Positions 25,525 through 36,263 of a stretch of DNA of 64,000 bases are shown here, one piece after another. The notes beneath the pieces were generated by a model. It worked only from the letters and a program-made list of their open reading frames with translations. It did not search any database and was not told the DNA's origin. Made by a program: the position numbers and the translations under genes. Positions within the stretch are counted from its first letter, which is position 1, and every line of letters begins with the position of its first letter. The stretch comes from a virus. The stretch lies in IMG/VR virus record IMGVR_UViG_3300024255_000017, positions 17,433-81,432 of that record. One strand, given 5' to 3'.

Positions 25525-27642
25525 ATGGCAACGACGCCTTTAATTAAAACGCCGCAGGCTGATGGGGGTACATTTTATACCTTCTCTTCATCTGCACGAG
25601 ATCTCTCAAAGACCCTTAACAATGATGAGCTTAAGTTGGTCTTTTCTAAGTTTGTGCTTTTAAATATACCGGATTTTGATAGACTAAATCCAGTAAGTTT
25701 TGATAGTTATGAAAACTATATGCAATTTGATACTATAGATGGTATGATTGCAAGTGGTGGTTTAAAGGGTGATCCTAATGTTAACTTTACCGAAAGTCTT
25801 CAGAATTACGCGCTGAACTTAGAGGAGTTAATCATTAGTGATTCATCATATGATAATACAACACAGAGATCTGTAGCTGAAAGAGTATTCTTTAAATGGA
25901 TGAAAGAAACAGGTGCAATGAGATTTAGACCTGCTACTAATTTAGAGAAAAATCCTGGAGTAACACGACCTCTATTTGTAGAAGAAGATACAATGGAGAC
26001 TGGTGATTATCAGTACAGGAGAGTTGTAAAATATGTAGGTGATATAGATATTGTAAATAATGTAGATAAAGCAGGTGAGGCTTATACTGAACTTTATATT
26101 AATGTACCGACTGAAGTAGGTGGTACTCCAACTATTTTATTTGATTCTATTTCAGATGCAAACTATCAACCTAGTTTAAGAATACAAGGTAAAGATGAAT
26201 TTATTTTAGGTCGTGGCCCAAGCACAGTACAACCACAAGGTTTAAGTATTAATGCATTTTATGATTATGATGATCCACTACAGGGTGATCCTGCAAATGG
26301 AGGTTATACAGATCCTAATGCTAACTGGATGTTAGAACCTAATCCACCTACATCTAAAGAATCTTATTTTACTGAACCTAATACATTTACTAATACTGCT
26401 AATATTAATATAAGAAAATATCCTGCTGATTATGGTAATCCTCCAGGGTTTAACGGTTCTGCTTATGTTAGGAATCAACTAGATGGAATTTCTGTAGATT
26501 TTACACCTAATGATTATGAGCAGATTATAACAGATCCAACAATTGCAACAATACCCCAATTTAATGGAACTGATTTAGCAAGTACATTTGAATTTAATGC
26601 CGTGTTAGTTTATTATGACATGGTAGATACTAGTAACACTGCAAATACTGTTACTAATCTTTATGGTATTTTATTAGTGGATAATATTACACCAACAACA
26701 GATGGTGGCTATATTCAAAGATACCCTAAATATAAACCTAATAAAGTAACAGGACAGAACGGAAACAGTTATGGATTTAAAATTAATTTACGATTTGATG
26801 CTTCACCAGGAACGGCCGGTATCGACACAATCGTTAATGACTATAATACATTTTCAATGCAGCTCTTCAGTGAAGCGACTGCACAACTACAAGAATCAGC
26901 TAAAATATTCCAATCTCAACAATTAGAAATATCTGAATTAGATCAAAAGGTTCAAACTTTAGAAAATCAAATAACTAACGTAGCAGATGTCACTTCTCTA
27001 CAAGCACAGATCACAAGTGTACAAAATCAATTAGATAATGCTAACTTGGCATTTGCCAACGATACTGTTTTATTAGATCTTATTGCTAAAAATTCTGATG
27101 AGATACAAGGTTTAGCAAATGGAAATGTACCGGTATCTTTACAATATAATACAGACGTGGTAAGACAGGGTACTGGTATAAGTGTAGATACTAATACACC
27201 TAATTTAATAACTGTATCATTAGCTACACAGGAATACTCGTTTGTGATTCCTTTTAATTCAAGTGAAACTGTTATAGATACATTAAATCCATTAAATCTA
27301 AACACCGCTTTACCACAAGTGTTTACTGAATTGGTAACCTATACAAATATGTTAAGGTTGGATACGGTTAATGAAGCAGGTGGTGATTTAAATATTTACA
27401 TAGATGATACTATGATACAATGGAAAACTGGTCAAACTTTTAGATTAGCATTTAATAATAATTTAAATATAGGATCAAGAAATATAAGACTATGGACCGA
27501 TGCACCTAGTAGACTTAATACTGGTTCGTTTGGTATTTCAATGGGAGTGATTCCAAATTCTGAAATTTCCACAAAACCTATAATAGAATTTATATGTACA
27601 GAGCAAGGTATTTTAAATTTCGTGTTTGATATCATTAAATAA
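25525..27642 (+). CDS. large tail/baseplate protein with coiled coil
   Basis: This 705-residue protein is unassigned. It is beta-rich with many Asn/Asp/Pro loops up to about residue 440. A long coiled coil follows at about 455-510 (AQLQESAKIFQSQQLEISEL, then DQKVQTLENQITNV and LQAQITSVQNQLDNANL). The C-terminal 170 residues form a beta domain (SRNIRLWTDAPSRLNTGSFG). The stalk-plus-globular-end layout fits a trimeric short fibre or wedge spike. It is 18 bases after the previous gene and 25 before the next. Confidence 0.6.
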   Translation: MATTPLIKTPQADGGTFYTFSSSARDLSKTLNNDELKLVFSKFVLLNIPDFDRLNPVSFDSYENYMQFDTIDGMIASGGLKGDPNVNFTESLQNYALNLEELIISDSSYDNTTQRSVAERVFFKWMKETGAMRFRPATNLEKNPGVTRPLFVEEDTMETGDYQYRRVVKYVGDIDIVNNVDKAGEAYTELYINVPTEVGGTPTILFDSISDANYQPSLRIQGKDEFILGRGPSTVQPQGLSINAFYDYDDPLQGDPANGGYTDPNANWMLEPNPPTSKESYFTEPNTFTNTANINIRKYPADYGNPPGFNGSAYVRNQLDGISVDFTPNDYEQIITDPTIATIPQFNGTDLASTFEFNAVLVYYDMVDTSNTANTVTNLYGILLVDNITPTTDGGYIQRYPKYKPNKVTGQNGNSYGFKINLRFDASPGTAGIDTIVNDYNTFSMQLFSEATAQLQESAKIFQSQQLEISELDQKVQTLENQITNVADVTSLQAQITSVQNQLDNANLAFANDTVLLDLIAKNSDEIQGLANGNVPVSLQYNTDVVRQGTGISVDTNTPNLITVSLATQEYSFVIPFNSSETVIDTLNPLNLNTALPQVFTELVTYTNMLRLDTVNEAGGDLNIYIDDTMIQWKTGQTFRLAFNNNLNIGSRNIRLWTDAPSRLNTGSFGISMGVIPNSEISTKPIIEFICTEQGILNFVFDIIK

Positions 27643-27667
27643 ATAATAAAAGAAAGAAGAAAAATAA

Positions 27668-30600
27668 ATGGCTGAAAATAATTCAATATCAACAATGCTT
27701 CCGGAGCTTCTTAGACTTTTTAATAATTCTTTAGAAAGTTTTGAGAAAGTTAATCAGGCCATAACTTCTAGTAATGAGTCGGTAACTATTAATATTCAAA
27801 ACAATGACGGAACAAATTCAAGAGTAACTATTCCTAGTTTTGGTTTTCTAAAAAATTCAGTAGATAGGCTACAGAATAATATTGATACTATTACAAATGT
27901 TGGTGGTCAAAACAGTTCTATTAGATTATCTGATGGTACCTTTAGAAAATTAGTATTAGCTAAACTACCAACAGAAGCAATAGACTTAACTTCGATTAAT
28001 TCAATTGAGAATTTTAATATTAAACCTAATTGGTTTTTTGAAGAATTAATTAATCCTCTTCTTTACGTATCATTTGATTTAACTGGGCAGGTTCCTATAG
28101 ACACAGAAAGAGCAATAATCCAAAGATACATATTAAATACAAATACCCAGAGTAAGATTAACTTTTTTAATAATACTTATAACGGTAGAGCAGATATAAG
28201 TTATGATGAATTTTTACAACAAATAGTTGAACGAAATATTTCATATGTATTAGATGAGGATGTTGTAGATTTACCACCAAGAGTTAAAAGATATACTGGA
28301 AAGTTTAGTGTACTTAGAATATCAGATGTTACTTCTACTGATGTAATAAATGGAGCTAGTGTAACAACACAACGCAAACAATATAAATTAAATAAGATTT
28401 TTTATACTGATGTAGAGGCTGACTTTGATGACACAGTACAGCTTTCAGTAGGAGATAGTCTTGAGGTTCTTTCTAATCCAATAAGCACAAGATATAAAGT
28501 AACTAATGTTGACTCTAGTACAAACACAGTTATTGTAGAATTAGTTGAAGGATCGGATCCAATTAGAATAGGCGCGGATCAGTTAAAAATTGCATCTTCA
28601 TTAGAAGATAATGTTCAAGTTGATGTTACAGTAGGATTCAATGAGAGGTGTATTACTTTTGTAAAACCTATTGATCCTGATTCAAAAATACCTGCAGTAA
28701 ATTGGTCACCAGGTAGTGGATATTATACTAATACATTGACAACCATTAATGCTGATGGTGTTAAACAAACATTAGCAGAGTATTACCAACAGAGTGCAAT
28801 TGATTTTGGATCAATGTTACTTTCTTTTGCTGATGATAAGATACCAACAACTAGAGAAGGTATTAAACCTAACTCTCCTATTTTAAATGATAGTGATTTT
28901 TCAGTTAAATTAATTAATGCTCAAGTGAGTGATTCATCTTCGATAGTTGAACTTACTGATCTTAATAACCAGAAAAATACGATAGAAGCTACATTAAAAG
29001 AATTGGATGGTGCAATTGCACAAAGCAGAACTAAAATTCAAACCACTAATTATAAAACTGAAGTAGAAAGAGATGCTGATAAGAATGCATTACAAGGTTT
29101 AATTACCGAGAGATCTTCGCAAGCTGAATTATATGCATCGGTTGTTAAAGAGATTGATGCTAAAGCAAAAGATAATTCAGTATCTAGTATTACACCTAAA
29201 TATAGAGCTCGTGGTTTTTGGGCGATGCCAGAAGAAAAATCTACACCGGCAACTGGTCTACAGTCAATAGTTAAATTTAAGACTAGGTATAGATACTTAT
29301 CCAGCGACGGCGCAGCAAACCCAGTTGATCAATTTACATTTAAGGATGGTTCAGGTGATACACAAGGTGCGTTTTCAAATTATAATATTGTAGAAAGTAC
29401 ACTAAGACCTAGAGCAAAGAGTTCTCTAACTGGTGTATACCAGTGGGTTGATATAAATACTGATAATGCAGATGCTGTTAATATTAATCAATTAGATATC
29501 CCAATAAGAAAAGGTGAGCAAGTAGAGGTTCAAGTAAAATCTATATCCGAGGCAGGATGGCCATCTAATCCATTAGAAAGCGATTGGTCTAATTCTATAA
29601 TTCTTACATTCCCAGCAGATCTTAGTTCAGATAATGCAACAGAGGCTATCATAAATCAAAATCAGCAAGATTTAGCAAAAGTAGCATTAGAACAAGATTT
29701 AAATGAAATGGGAATACAGGAACATTTAAGTTCTTCCTTTGTTGCTAATGAAACTTATTTTGCTCATTCTAGTCCGGTAATTGCATCAGGATTTTTATCG
29801 GAAAACCAAACGCCTATTGACTTATTTACAAAGTTATCACAGATGCAATCCCAATTGGATTTATTCCAAGAGTTACTTGCACAGGCACAGGGTAATTTGG
29901 TGGTTACTATAATTGATGATCAGGGTAATGTACAAAATCTAAAAAGAAATTCAGTAACAAAAATATTTGCTGGTTTCTATGCACAGGAGGTTACTAATCT
30001 TGATGATCCAAGAGGGGCTATTATATCCAAAACATTCTTTATTAACTTAGCTAATAACGAACAAACTGGTTTAAGGTTAATTTCTAGAATATCTGGTAAT
30101 AGAAGCCGAATGGTTAAGCAATCAGAAAATCCTAATTATGTTGGTAATATTAGCTCTATTACAGGTGGTACTACAATATTACCTGCAACATATTCATGGT
30201 TAGATAATAGCCAAGCAAACCAAAGCAACAATCAACCAACGTTTAAATCTGATGATGCAGATTATAATACAGTAAGAAAATATGATCTTACTCCTATTAT
30301 ATTATCTAACCCTGATGTAACAGCTCAGACTAAGTATGGGCAAACTACATCATTATCACCTTTTCAATCAACACAGAATAAAAACCAATTTATAAATAGT
30401 AGGTTTAGTGATGTTTCATCTGAAAATGATTTTTACAGTTATAGCAGACCTGGTGATGGTAAATTTACATTTAATTTAGATACTGCTGAAAACTTTTATG
30501 GAAGACAAAATGGAACAATGGGTACAACTTCTGGTCAGTTTATTTGGGGTGGTGGTTTTAATGAAGATGGTACGCCATTCACTGCAGGAAGTTACCCGGT

Positions 30601-31597
30601 TGCAGCAACACCTGATGATATATTAGAAATCCAAATAACTCACCCTTATGTAACTAGCTACGCTACTTATAAGAAGGCATATGAAAATATGACAGGAGAT
30701 ACTAGTAATACCACATTACCGTCAACAATACCGCCTCTTGGGATTGATTGTACAACTGGTGGAAATGGTACTGCAAATATTCTATTTAGACAATCTAGAT
30801 TTATAACTTTGACATCGGATGCGCAATTAGGTAAATCTCAAGCCATCTACTTAAATGAAAATGCTGTTGATTTAACTGCATTAAGTAGTAGTACAGATTT
30901 TAATGGAATCGTATGGCCTAATGGTCAACAATTACAGGCTAGCCCATCTATTACTGCTATTGGTCCATTAGGACAAGCAGGGGATCCTAATTTAGTAGAC
31001 GGCGGGTCAGGTTATAGTAGAAATGTTAAAGGTGCATTTGAAAACTTTGATCAATATACACTAGGACAACAGGGATGTGGATCATATCTCTTTGTGTCGT
31101 CTGATGACCACTTAAATTTACAGACAGGTGGAGATTCAGCACAATCTTCAAAATTAATACAATTCGGTCAACAAAATTCAATAAACATACCTATGGTATT
31201 TCAATATAGAATGACTGATTACTTTGGTACTGGTTCAGGTGCTGATGGTGGTATAGGTAATATTGGTGGAGATTCTACTGGTGCTACTACAAATATAACT
31301 TATGCAAAGAAAATAGGATTTGATATTTATCCTAATAACTCAGAGCCTTACCAATATGATGTTGAAATATTTGCAAAATACCGATCAAACAAATTAAATA
31401 TAAATGTGTTCCCAACTAAAACAGTAACCAAAGGGTTAAATGATTTAGAAAAGGTATTAACGAAACTAAGCCCAACAGTTACTTCAACTAGAGTTAACAG
31501 AATAGTTAACGAAGGTGGCGTAGGTGGCGGTCGTGGTGGTGGAATTAACAGAGGTTTATTTACTGAGGATAGTGGCCCTGGTAACAATGTACTGTAA
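27668..31597 (+). CDS. giant tail protein with fibronectin-like region
   Basis: This 1309-residue protein is unassigned. The N-terminal 40 residues are helical and Ser/Asn-rich. A coiled coil lies at about 430-500 (LNNQKNTIEATLKELDGAIA onward). Downstream, about 515-660, a fibronectin-type-III-like arrangement is suggested by LQSIVKFKTRYRYLS ... YQWVDINTD ... KGEQVEVQVKSISEAGWPSN. The C-terminal part has Gly-rich loops and ends in a basic/Gly segment (GGVGGGRGGGINRGLFTEDS). Fn3-like modules are common in phage tail proteins that contact the cell surface. It probably belongs to the peripheral baseplate. Confidence 0.6.
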   Translation: MAENNSISTMLPELLRLFNNSLESFEKVNQAITSSNESVTINIQNNDGTNSRVTIPSFGFLKNSVDRLQNNIDTITNVGGQNSSIRLSDGTFRKLVLAKLPTEAIDLTSINSIENFNIKPNWFFEELINPLLYVSFDLTGQVPIDTERAIIQRYILNTNTQSKINFFNNTYNGRADISYDEFLQQIVERNISYVLDEDVVDLPPRVKRYTGKFSVLRISDVTSTDVINGASVTTQRKQYKLNKIFYTDVEADFDDTVQLSVGDSLEVLSNPISTRYKVTNVDSSTNTVIVELVEGSDPIRIGADQLKIASSLEDNVQVDVTVGFNERCITFVKPIDPDSKIPAVNWSPGSGYYTNTLTTINADGVKQTLAEYYQQSAIDFGSMLLSFADDKIPTTREGIKPNSPILNDSDFSVKLINAQVSDSSSIVELTDLNNQKNTIEATLKELDGAIAQSRTKIQTTNYKTEVERDADKNALQGLITERSSQAELYASVVKEIDAKAKDNSVSSITPKYRARGFWAMPEEKSTPATGLQSIVKFKTRYRYLSSDGAANPVDQFTFKDGSGDTQGAFSNYNIVESTLRPRAKSSLTGVYQWVDINTDNADAVNINQLDIPIRKGEQVEVQVKSISEAGWPSNPLESDWSNSIILTFPADLSSDNATEAIINQNQQDLAKVALEQDLNEMGIQEHLSSSFVANETYFAHSSPVIASGFLSENQTPIDLFTKLSQMQSQLDLFQELLAQAQGNLVVTIIDDQGNVQNLKRNSVTKIFAGFYAQEVTNLDDPRGAIISKTFFINLANNEQTGLRLISRISGNRSRMVKQSENPNYVGNISSITGGTTILPATYSWLDNSQANQSNNQPTFKSDDADYNTVRKYDLTPIILSNPDVTAQTKYGQTTSLSPFQSTQNKNQFINSRFSDVSSENDFYSYSRPGDGKFTFNLDTAENFYGRQNGTMGTTSGQFIWGGGFNEDGTPFTAGSYPVAATPDDILEIQITHPYVTSYATYKKAYENMTGDTSNTTLPSTIPPLGIDCTTGGNGTANILFRQSRFITLTSDAQLGKSQAIYLNENAVDLTALSSSTDFNGIVWPNGQQLQASPSITAIGPLGQAGDPNLVDGGSGYSRNVKGAFENFDQYTLGQQGCGSYLFVSSDDHLNLQTGGDSAQSSKLIQFGQQNSINIPMVFQYRMTDYFGTGSGADGGIGNIGGDSTGATTNITYAKKIGFDIYPNNSEPYQYDVEIFAKYRSNKLNINVFPTKTVTKGLNDLEKVLTKLSPTVTSTRVNRIVNEGGVGGGRGGGINRGLFTEDSGPGNNVL

Positions 31598-31601
31598 ACA
31601 T

Positions 31602-31651
31602 TTAATTTTTCACTAATCGTTTGGTGAATAAATAAAAAAAGTGAAAATTAA
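31602..31651 (+). promoter_or_regulatory. promoter-like GAATAAATA inside a long imperfect inverted repeat
   Basis: The left arm TTAATTTTTCAC (31602-31613) pairs with GTGAAAATTAA (31641-31651) with one bulged T, giving 11 pairs. GAATAAATA occupies 31626-31634. The right arm abuts the ATG at 31652. Confidence 0.62.
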
Positions 31652-34600
31652 ATGGCCGAAAAATTATTTGATAAAGCATCCTATAGTATAGCTAGAACTA
31701 ATCCTAAGTTAACAGGTAATGTTAAACTTGTTAGTGATGGTAGTAATTTGTATCTAGAATCATTTAGTGCTAATACTGAACTGTCATCTTCTACATTTAA
31801 AGCATTTAAAATAAGTGGTAAAGATACTTATGATAGAGATGTTTGGAAATTCTTTCAAGGTGGAAAGTTCCCAGCACAATTAGCATATGAGGTATTCCAA
31901 GAATACCAAGATGTATCAGTATTATCCCAATATCAAAACCAGTATGAAATGTTTTATTCAGCTGGTACTAGATCAGTCTCGTCCAATTCATATTCTCAAG
32001 AGTTAGGAATGCTCGCGCCTTTATGGTTAAACGAACAAATTCCTGAAAAATTTGTAATATTTAGAATAGACAATCCTGCTGCTGTTAATAATATAATGGC
32101 AACAGTACAAAACACCAATTCTGATTTAGCACAAACATCAGCTGCATTTACTAAAAATGTTTTGGAGAATTGTACTGCCGTTAAAACTTTTGATTTAACA
32201 ACAAATAGTTTACTAGGATCTTATATTAGAAACTATAGATCACAAGAATCCTTTCCTGCATCACCGCTAAATATTTCATGGAGAAAGGATGAAGCAATGC
32301 AATGGGCAGGAATTAATTACAGTAAAGGTGGATTCACATCGGCTGGTAGTTTTTCATATGATGGGATAGTCACAGAAGATGCTACTATTATACAAAATGA
32401 ATTCTTTTTTACTGAAGGGTTTGAAAGAAATAATGTTTTATTAGCTAATCTAATTAACATGGAATTTTTATTTACTGATGAAACTGCTTCTGATTATTCG
32501 GTAAACAGATACTTTGGTTTATATGTAAATGAAGTAGAGGAAGGTCGTTTTGATTTATCAGGAGAAGGGTTTTATAAAAATATTGAAAAAACACAATTAC
32601 CTAAAATAACCACCATCACTGAAGTATCGGAACAATTAAATACACCGTTTGAAATTTCTAACAGTCAAGGTGTTTTACTTTATATTGATCCAGCTAAAAC
32701 AGAAACTATTACAGGTGTACCAACTCCTAGTAGAGTAAATGAAGTTGAGTCAATCTTTTATGTTAAAGATAAAGAAGAAAATTTTCATACTGTTAAGAAA
32801 GGATCTAAATGGGGTACTAATCAAATAAGAATTTTTGATACGGCTGTTGATGTATCAAAATTTGCTGGTTTTAAAAGCCCTGATACTTTTGCAGATGCAA
32901 AAATTATTAATAGAAAAGGTAAAGCTACATGTTCTTTTAAAATTGCAAATGAATTATTAAACGGGTTAAGTATTACGTTTTATGATGGAATAGATTTAAT
33001 AGGAGAAGTTGCAGCTACTTCAATAGAGGCACCTGTACCAGGATCCAATAAACAGCAATTCTTTAATCCTAATGGAACTAATCAAGAAATAGCTAAAGCA
33101 ATAACTAATGCAATAAATCAAGGCATATCACCAGAGAAAAGATTTTTTGTAGCTTCTTATAATGATGATACCGTTTATGTTCAGTCAAGATTTGGTGGGA
33201 GCAGATTTAATAGACTTAACTTTAAGATTAATTATTCAGCATACCCTTTACAGATAGATAATTTAGTAACCTATCCACTTGCTACAATAGTAGATGATAA
33301 TAAAAACTTTGTTGGTGGTAATGATGTAAATTCATCTTTATTAAGAGTTGCTAATGGCGACCAAGATAGATTTGTATTAGGTAATTGGATTCAGTCAAAA
33401 AATGGTTACGCTGAAATAGGTAACTGGGTTCCTTACTTAGAAAATCCAGTAGAAGACAACACAGGAACTGTTACAAGCTATAAAGAAATCGATGAGTATG
33501 TTATTATAACTTTAAATGATAATCAGATACAAGTTACTAATAGTGGACAAGTTGCACTGTACTCTGACTATAAACCTTCGTTTGGTAGATTTTCAATATT
33601 TCCTATGAAGGATTTTGATTATGACTTCTTTAGTACTATGTATAGTCAAATGGGTGAATTAGATTATGAGTATGATCAATATAACGTAGGCAGCGGCGGT
33701 GTATATTACAATATTAGTGCTAATCCTAATGTTAGAGATTTTTATGATTCTGGTGGATTTTTTAAATTAGTGGGGTTATTAAGAGAGGCAGACCCGGACA
33801 AAGATTTTGATTCAGTCATTTCTTCAGAGTATGACAGATTAGAAGAAAACTTTTTAAGGCAGCAATCAGTAGCATCTAGAGTTATTCCATATATTAATAA
33901 ATGGTCTTGGGTAAACGAAGGTAAGAATGTTAGAAACCTTCCATATAGTTTAAATGTTAATGAAGCATTTAGCCAAAATAATTTTTCACCTTCTAAATAT
34001 ACAACAGGACAAAATGCAGAAGGGTTTACTCATGAATGGTATTACTTATGTGAATTTCCAGATTACTTTAATAATTCAGCAGCAATAAAAAGTTCATGGA
34101 GTTATATTGATAAGGCACCTGTTGATACTATAGAAACAAATCCTTTAACTGGTGCGGTATACACACCAGGTACTTTTCAAAAGGTTGATAGAGATTATTT
34201 TAATGATTATTTTATAGTAGATAAATTTACAACCGGTGGTGTTGTTAATTTAATTGACAGACAATTAAGATATGGTAGATTTAGCGGTGGTGATGAAAAG
34301 AATTTTGCAGAATCATTTTTGCGCGGTGTTAGGATTATTGCAAAAACTAAAGCGGATGTTTTAGCTAAACCTAATTTTAATGCAAGGTCACAAAAATATG
34401 TTAGTGACGGTAGATTTAATGATTATAGATTTTCAGTAATGTTAATTCCTAATGCACCAGATAAACCTGAAACTCAGGTGAAGTTTGTAAAAAATGATAA
34501 ATGGAAAACTGTTGTTATGATGGTATTCTTAGCATTAGAAAATGACTGTATAAATGGTATAGGTGACCAGAGTATTGACCGAACAACATTGTATTCATAT

Positions 34601-36256
34601 GAAAGTCATTTTGTAGGAAGTCCTGTAATAGGTGAATCATGTAAACCGTTTATAAATCCACTAGGGGATTATGAATATTTAGATGGCCCTCTACAAGGAG
34701 CAATTAATTTTAGTGCATCTGGTTGGAATGGAGCAGCTGATGCATTCTTAATACAGGGTACTATGGATTCTAATGGAAATTTAACTAGATTTTTACGTGA
34801 TGTTTCTATAGGTTCTAGTGGTAACTTTAATTCAATAGAAATGGTGATAGGTTCAGATGTCTATGAGATTAACGATATTGTTAAAGTTATAAGTGATGAT
34901 AGATTATTTGCTAAAACTATATTAAAGAATGGTAGCAGTTTTGTACCTGGTGGATTATCACCATCTATAAATGATGCGAAGAGTGCCGATTATAAGGTAA
35001 TCGGTGGTGGCTTTAATACATATTCATCCAGATTAAATGATACTGGTTTTGCAACATTATTTAGATTTATTAATGAAGGTGCACCTGGTATTATTTATGA
35101 AACTATTGACGAGGATGGAAATAGAGTGCTATCACCTGATGGTTCTATTGCTGAAACCTTCTCTATAGAACTTAGAGCACAAGAAGATATTTTAAAATCA
35201 GTTTACATAGGGAGGTTACCAGATCCTGCTAAACCGACTAAGTTTAATCTTACCGATGTTATAGGCTATGATTTATCACTTCAGACAAAACCTAGAATAA
35301 CACCAATTGGAAGACATGCTGGAACATATCAACCTACTACCAAGAACTTATTTTATTTCAGAGATCCTTATATAGACCTTTTAGTTATAACTGGTGATGA
35401 TGCAGTGTATAAAGAAAAGGTAAAAGATTTATGTAGGTATTCAAATACTCAGTTTAATTCTAGTGATACTCAAAATTTTGGTCAATTAAGAAATCTGTTT
35501 TATCATAAAGTAAACGAAGAAGATCCATCCACTATATTAGAGCTTTCAACAGAGGATGCATTCTTAAGTCTATATCCACTCATAAATGAAATTGGTATAG
35601 CAAAAAGAGACTTCTATATATTTTCTTCTAACTGGGAACCTTCTTATTTTAGAAAGAGTATAGATAAATCTGAAGTTGAATCCATCATAGGCACACGATC
35701 CATGACAGAGAAAAAATCCTTCCTAGGTTCTAAATATTTAAAGGTTCCACATGAAATTAAACTAGAAACATTTTTACATGAGCCTGTTGCAGTTAAAGCT
35801 GCGATAAAACAACCTAGCTTAATAAAAGGTACATTTATGACCAGGGAGAATGACACTTCTGTATTATTCTATATGTTTATACAAAAAAGATTAATTCAAT
35901 TTTTATTCGAACCTATTAAGGAACAGTTTAAAAAATACATTAAGCCTGAATTTGGTTTTGGTGATATTGATACATTAGATGATGATGTTGAGAGATACAT
36001 AACTCAAAATATTTTACATCTATATAAGTTAGATAGTATTGACTTTTATGTTAAAAGTACCAGAGTTGATGCACCGTTGGATTATTCTACTGCTCAGTTA
36101 AATAATGCTGATAAAGTAGAAAATGGTTTAACTGTTAATACTTCAATAGGATCAAAAATATTAAATACAAATCCATTTGATCTTAGCCTAATATATAACA
36201 AAAGAAAGGGTTTTACTGAATCATTTGGATTTAGCATTACTATAGTTAAAAAATAA
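31652..36256 (+). CDS. very large tail/baseplate structural protein
   Basis: At 1534 residues this is the longest complete gene in the window, and I do not recognise it. It is soluble, rich in Asn, Asp, Phe and Tyr, with beta-strand-like repeats throughout and no collagen tract, signal peptide or coiled coil. The first 120 residues include a segment FFQGGKFPAQLAYEVFQEYQ followed by SQYQNQYEMFYSAGTRS. A late helical stretch around 1420-1480 (FYMFIQKRLIQFLFEPIKEQ) may pack against the baseplate. It has its own hairpin-enclosed promoter-like motif and is followed 7 bases later by a fibre gene. Confidence 0.58.
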   Translation: MAEKLFDKASYSIARTNPKLTGNVKLVSDGSNLYLESFSANTELSSSTFKAFKISGKDTYDRDVWKFFQGGKFPAQLAYEVFQEYQDVSVLSQYQNQYEMFYSAGTRSVSSNSYSQELGMLAPLWLNEQIPEKFVIFRIDNPAAVNNIMATVQNTNSDLAQTSAAFTKNVLENCTAVKTFDLTTNSLLGSYIRNYRSQESFPASPLNISWRKDEAMQWAGINYSKGGFTSAGSFSYDGIVTEDATIIQNEFFFTEGFERNNVLLANLINMEFLFTDETASDYSVNRYFGLYVNEVEEGRFDLSGEGFYKNIEKTQLPKITTITEVSEQLNTPFEISNSQGVLLYIDPAKTETITGVPTPSRVNEVESIFYVKDKEENFHTVKKGSKWGTNQIRIFDTAVDVSKFAGFKSPDTFADAKIINRKGKATCSFKIANELLNGLSITFYDGIDLIGEVAATSIEAPVPGSNKQQFFNPNGTNQEIAKAITNAINQGISPEKRFFVASYNDDTVYVQSRFGGSRFNRLNFKINYSAYPLQIDNLVTYPLATIVDDNKNFVGGNDVNSSLLRVANGDQDRFVLGNWIQSKNGYAEIGNWVPYLENPVEDNTGTVTSYKEIDEYVIITLNDNQIQVTNSGQVALYSDYKPSFGRFSIFPMKDFDYDFFSTMYSQMGELDYEYDQYNVGSGGVYYNISANPNVRDFYDSGGFFKLVGLLREADPDKDFDSVISSEYDRLEENFLRQQSVASRVIPYINKWSWVNEGKNVRNLPYSLNVNEAFSQNNFSPSKYTTGQNAEGFTHEWYYLCEFPDYFNNSAAIKSSWSYIDKAPVDTIETNPLTGAVYTPGTFQKVDRDYFNDYFIVDKFTTGGVVNLIDRQLRYGRFSGGDEKNFAESFLRGVRIIAKTKADVLAKPNFNARSQKYVSDGRFNDYRFSVMLIPNAPDKPETQVKFVKNDKWKTVVMMVFLALENDCINGIGDQSIDRTTLYSYESHFVGSPVIGESCKPFINPLGDYEYLDGPLQGAINFSASGWNGAADAFLIQGTMDSNGNLTRFLRDVSIGSSGNFNSIEMVIGSDVYEINDIVKVISDDRLFAKTILKNGSSFVPGGLSPSINDAKSADYKVIGGGFNTYSSRLNDTGFATLFRFINEGAPGIIYETIDEDGNRVLSPDGSIAETFSIELRAQEDILKSVYIGRLPDPAKPTKFNLTDVIGYDLSLQTKPRITPIGRHAGTYQPTTKNLFYFRDPYIDLLVITGDDAVYKEKVKDLCRYSNTQFNSSDTQNFGQLRNLFYHKVNEEDPSTILELSTEDAFLSLYPLINEIGIAKRDFYIFSSNWEPSYFRKSIDKSEVESIIGTRSMTEKKSFLGSKYLKVPHEIKLETFLHEPVAVKAAIKQPSLIKGTFMTRENDTSVLFYMFIQKRLIQFLFEPIKEQFKKYIKPEFGFGDIDTLDDDVERYITQNILHLYKLDSIDFYVKSTRVDAPLDYSTAQLNNADKVENGLTVNTSIGSKILNTNPFDLSLIYNKRKGFTESFGFSITIVKK

Positions 36257-36263
36257 TAATAAA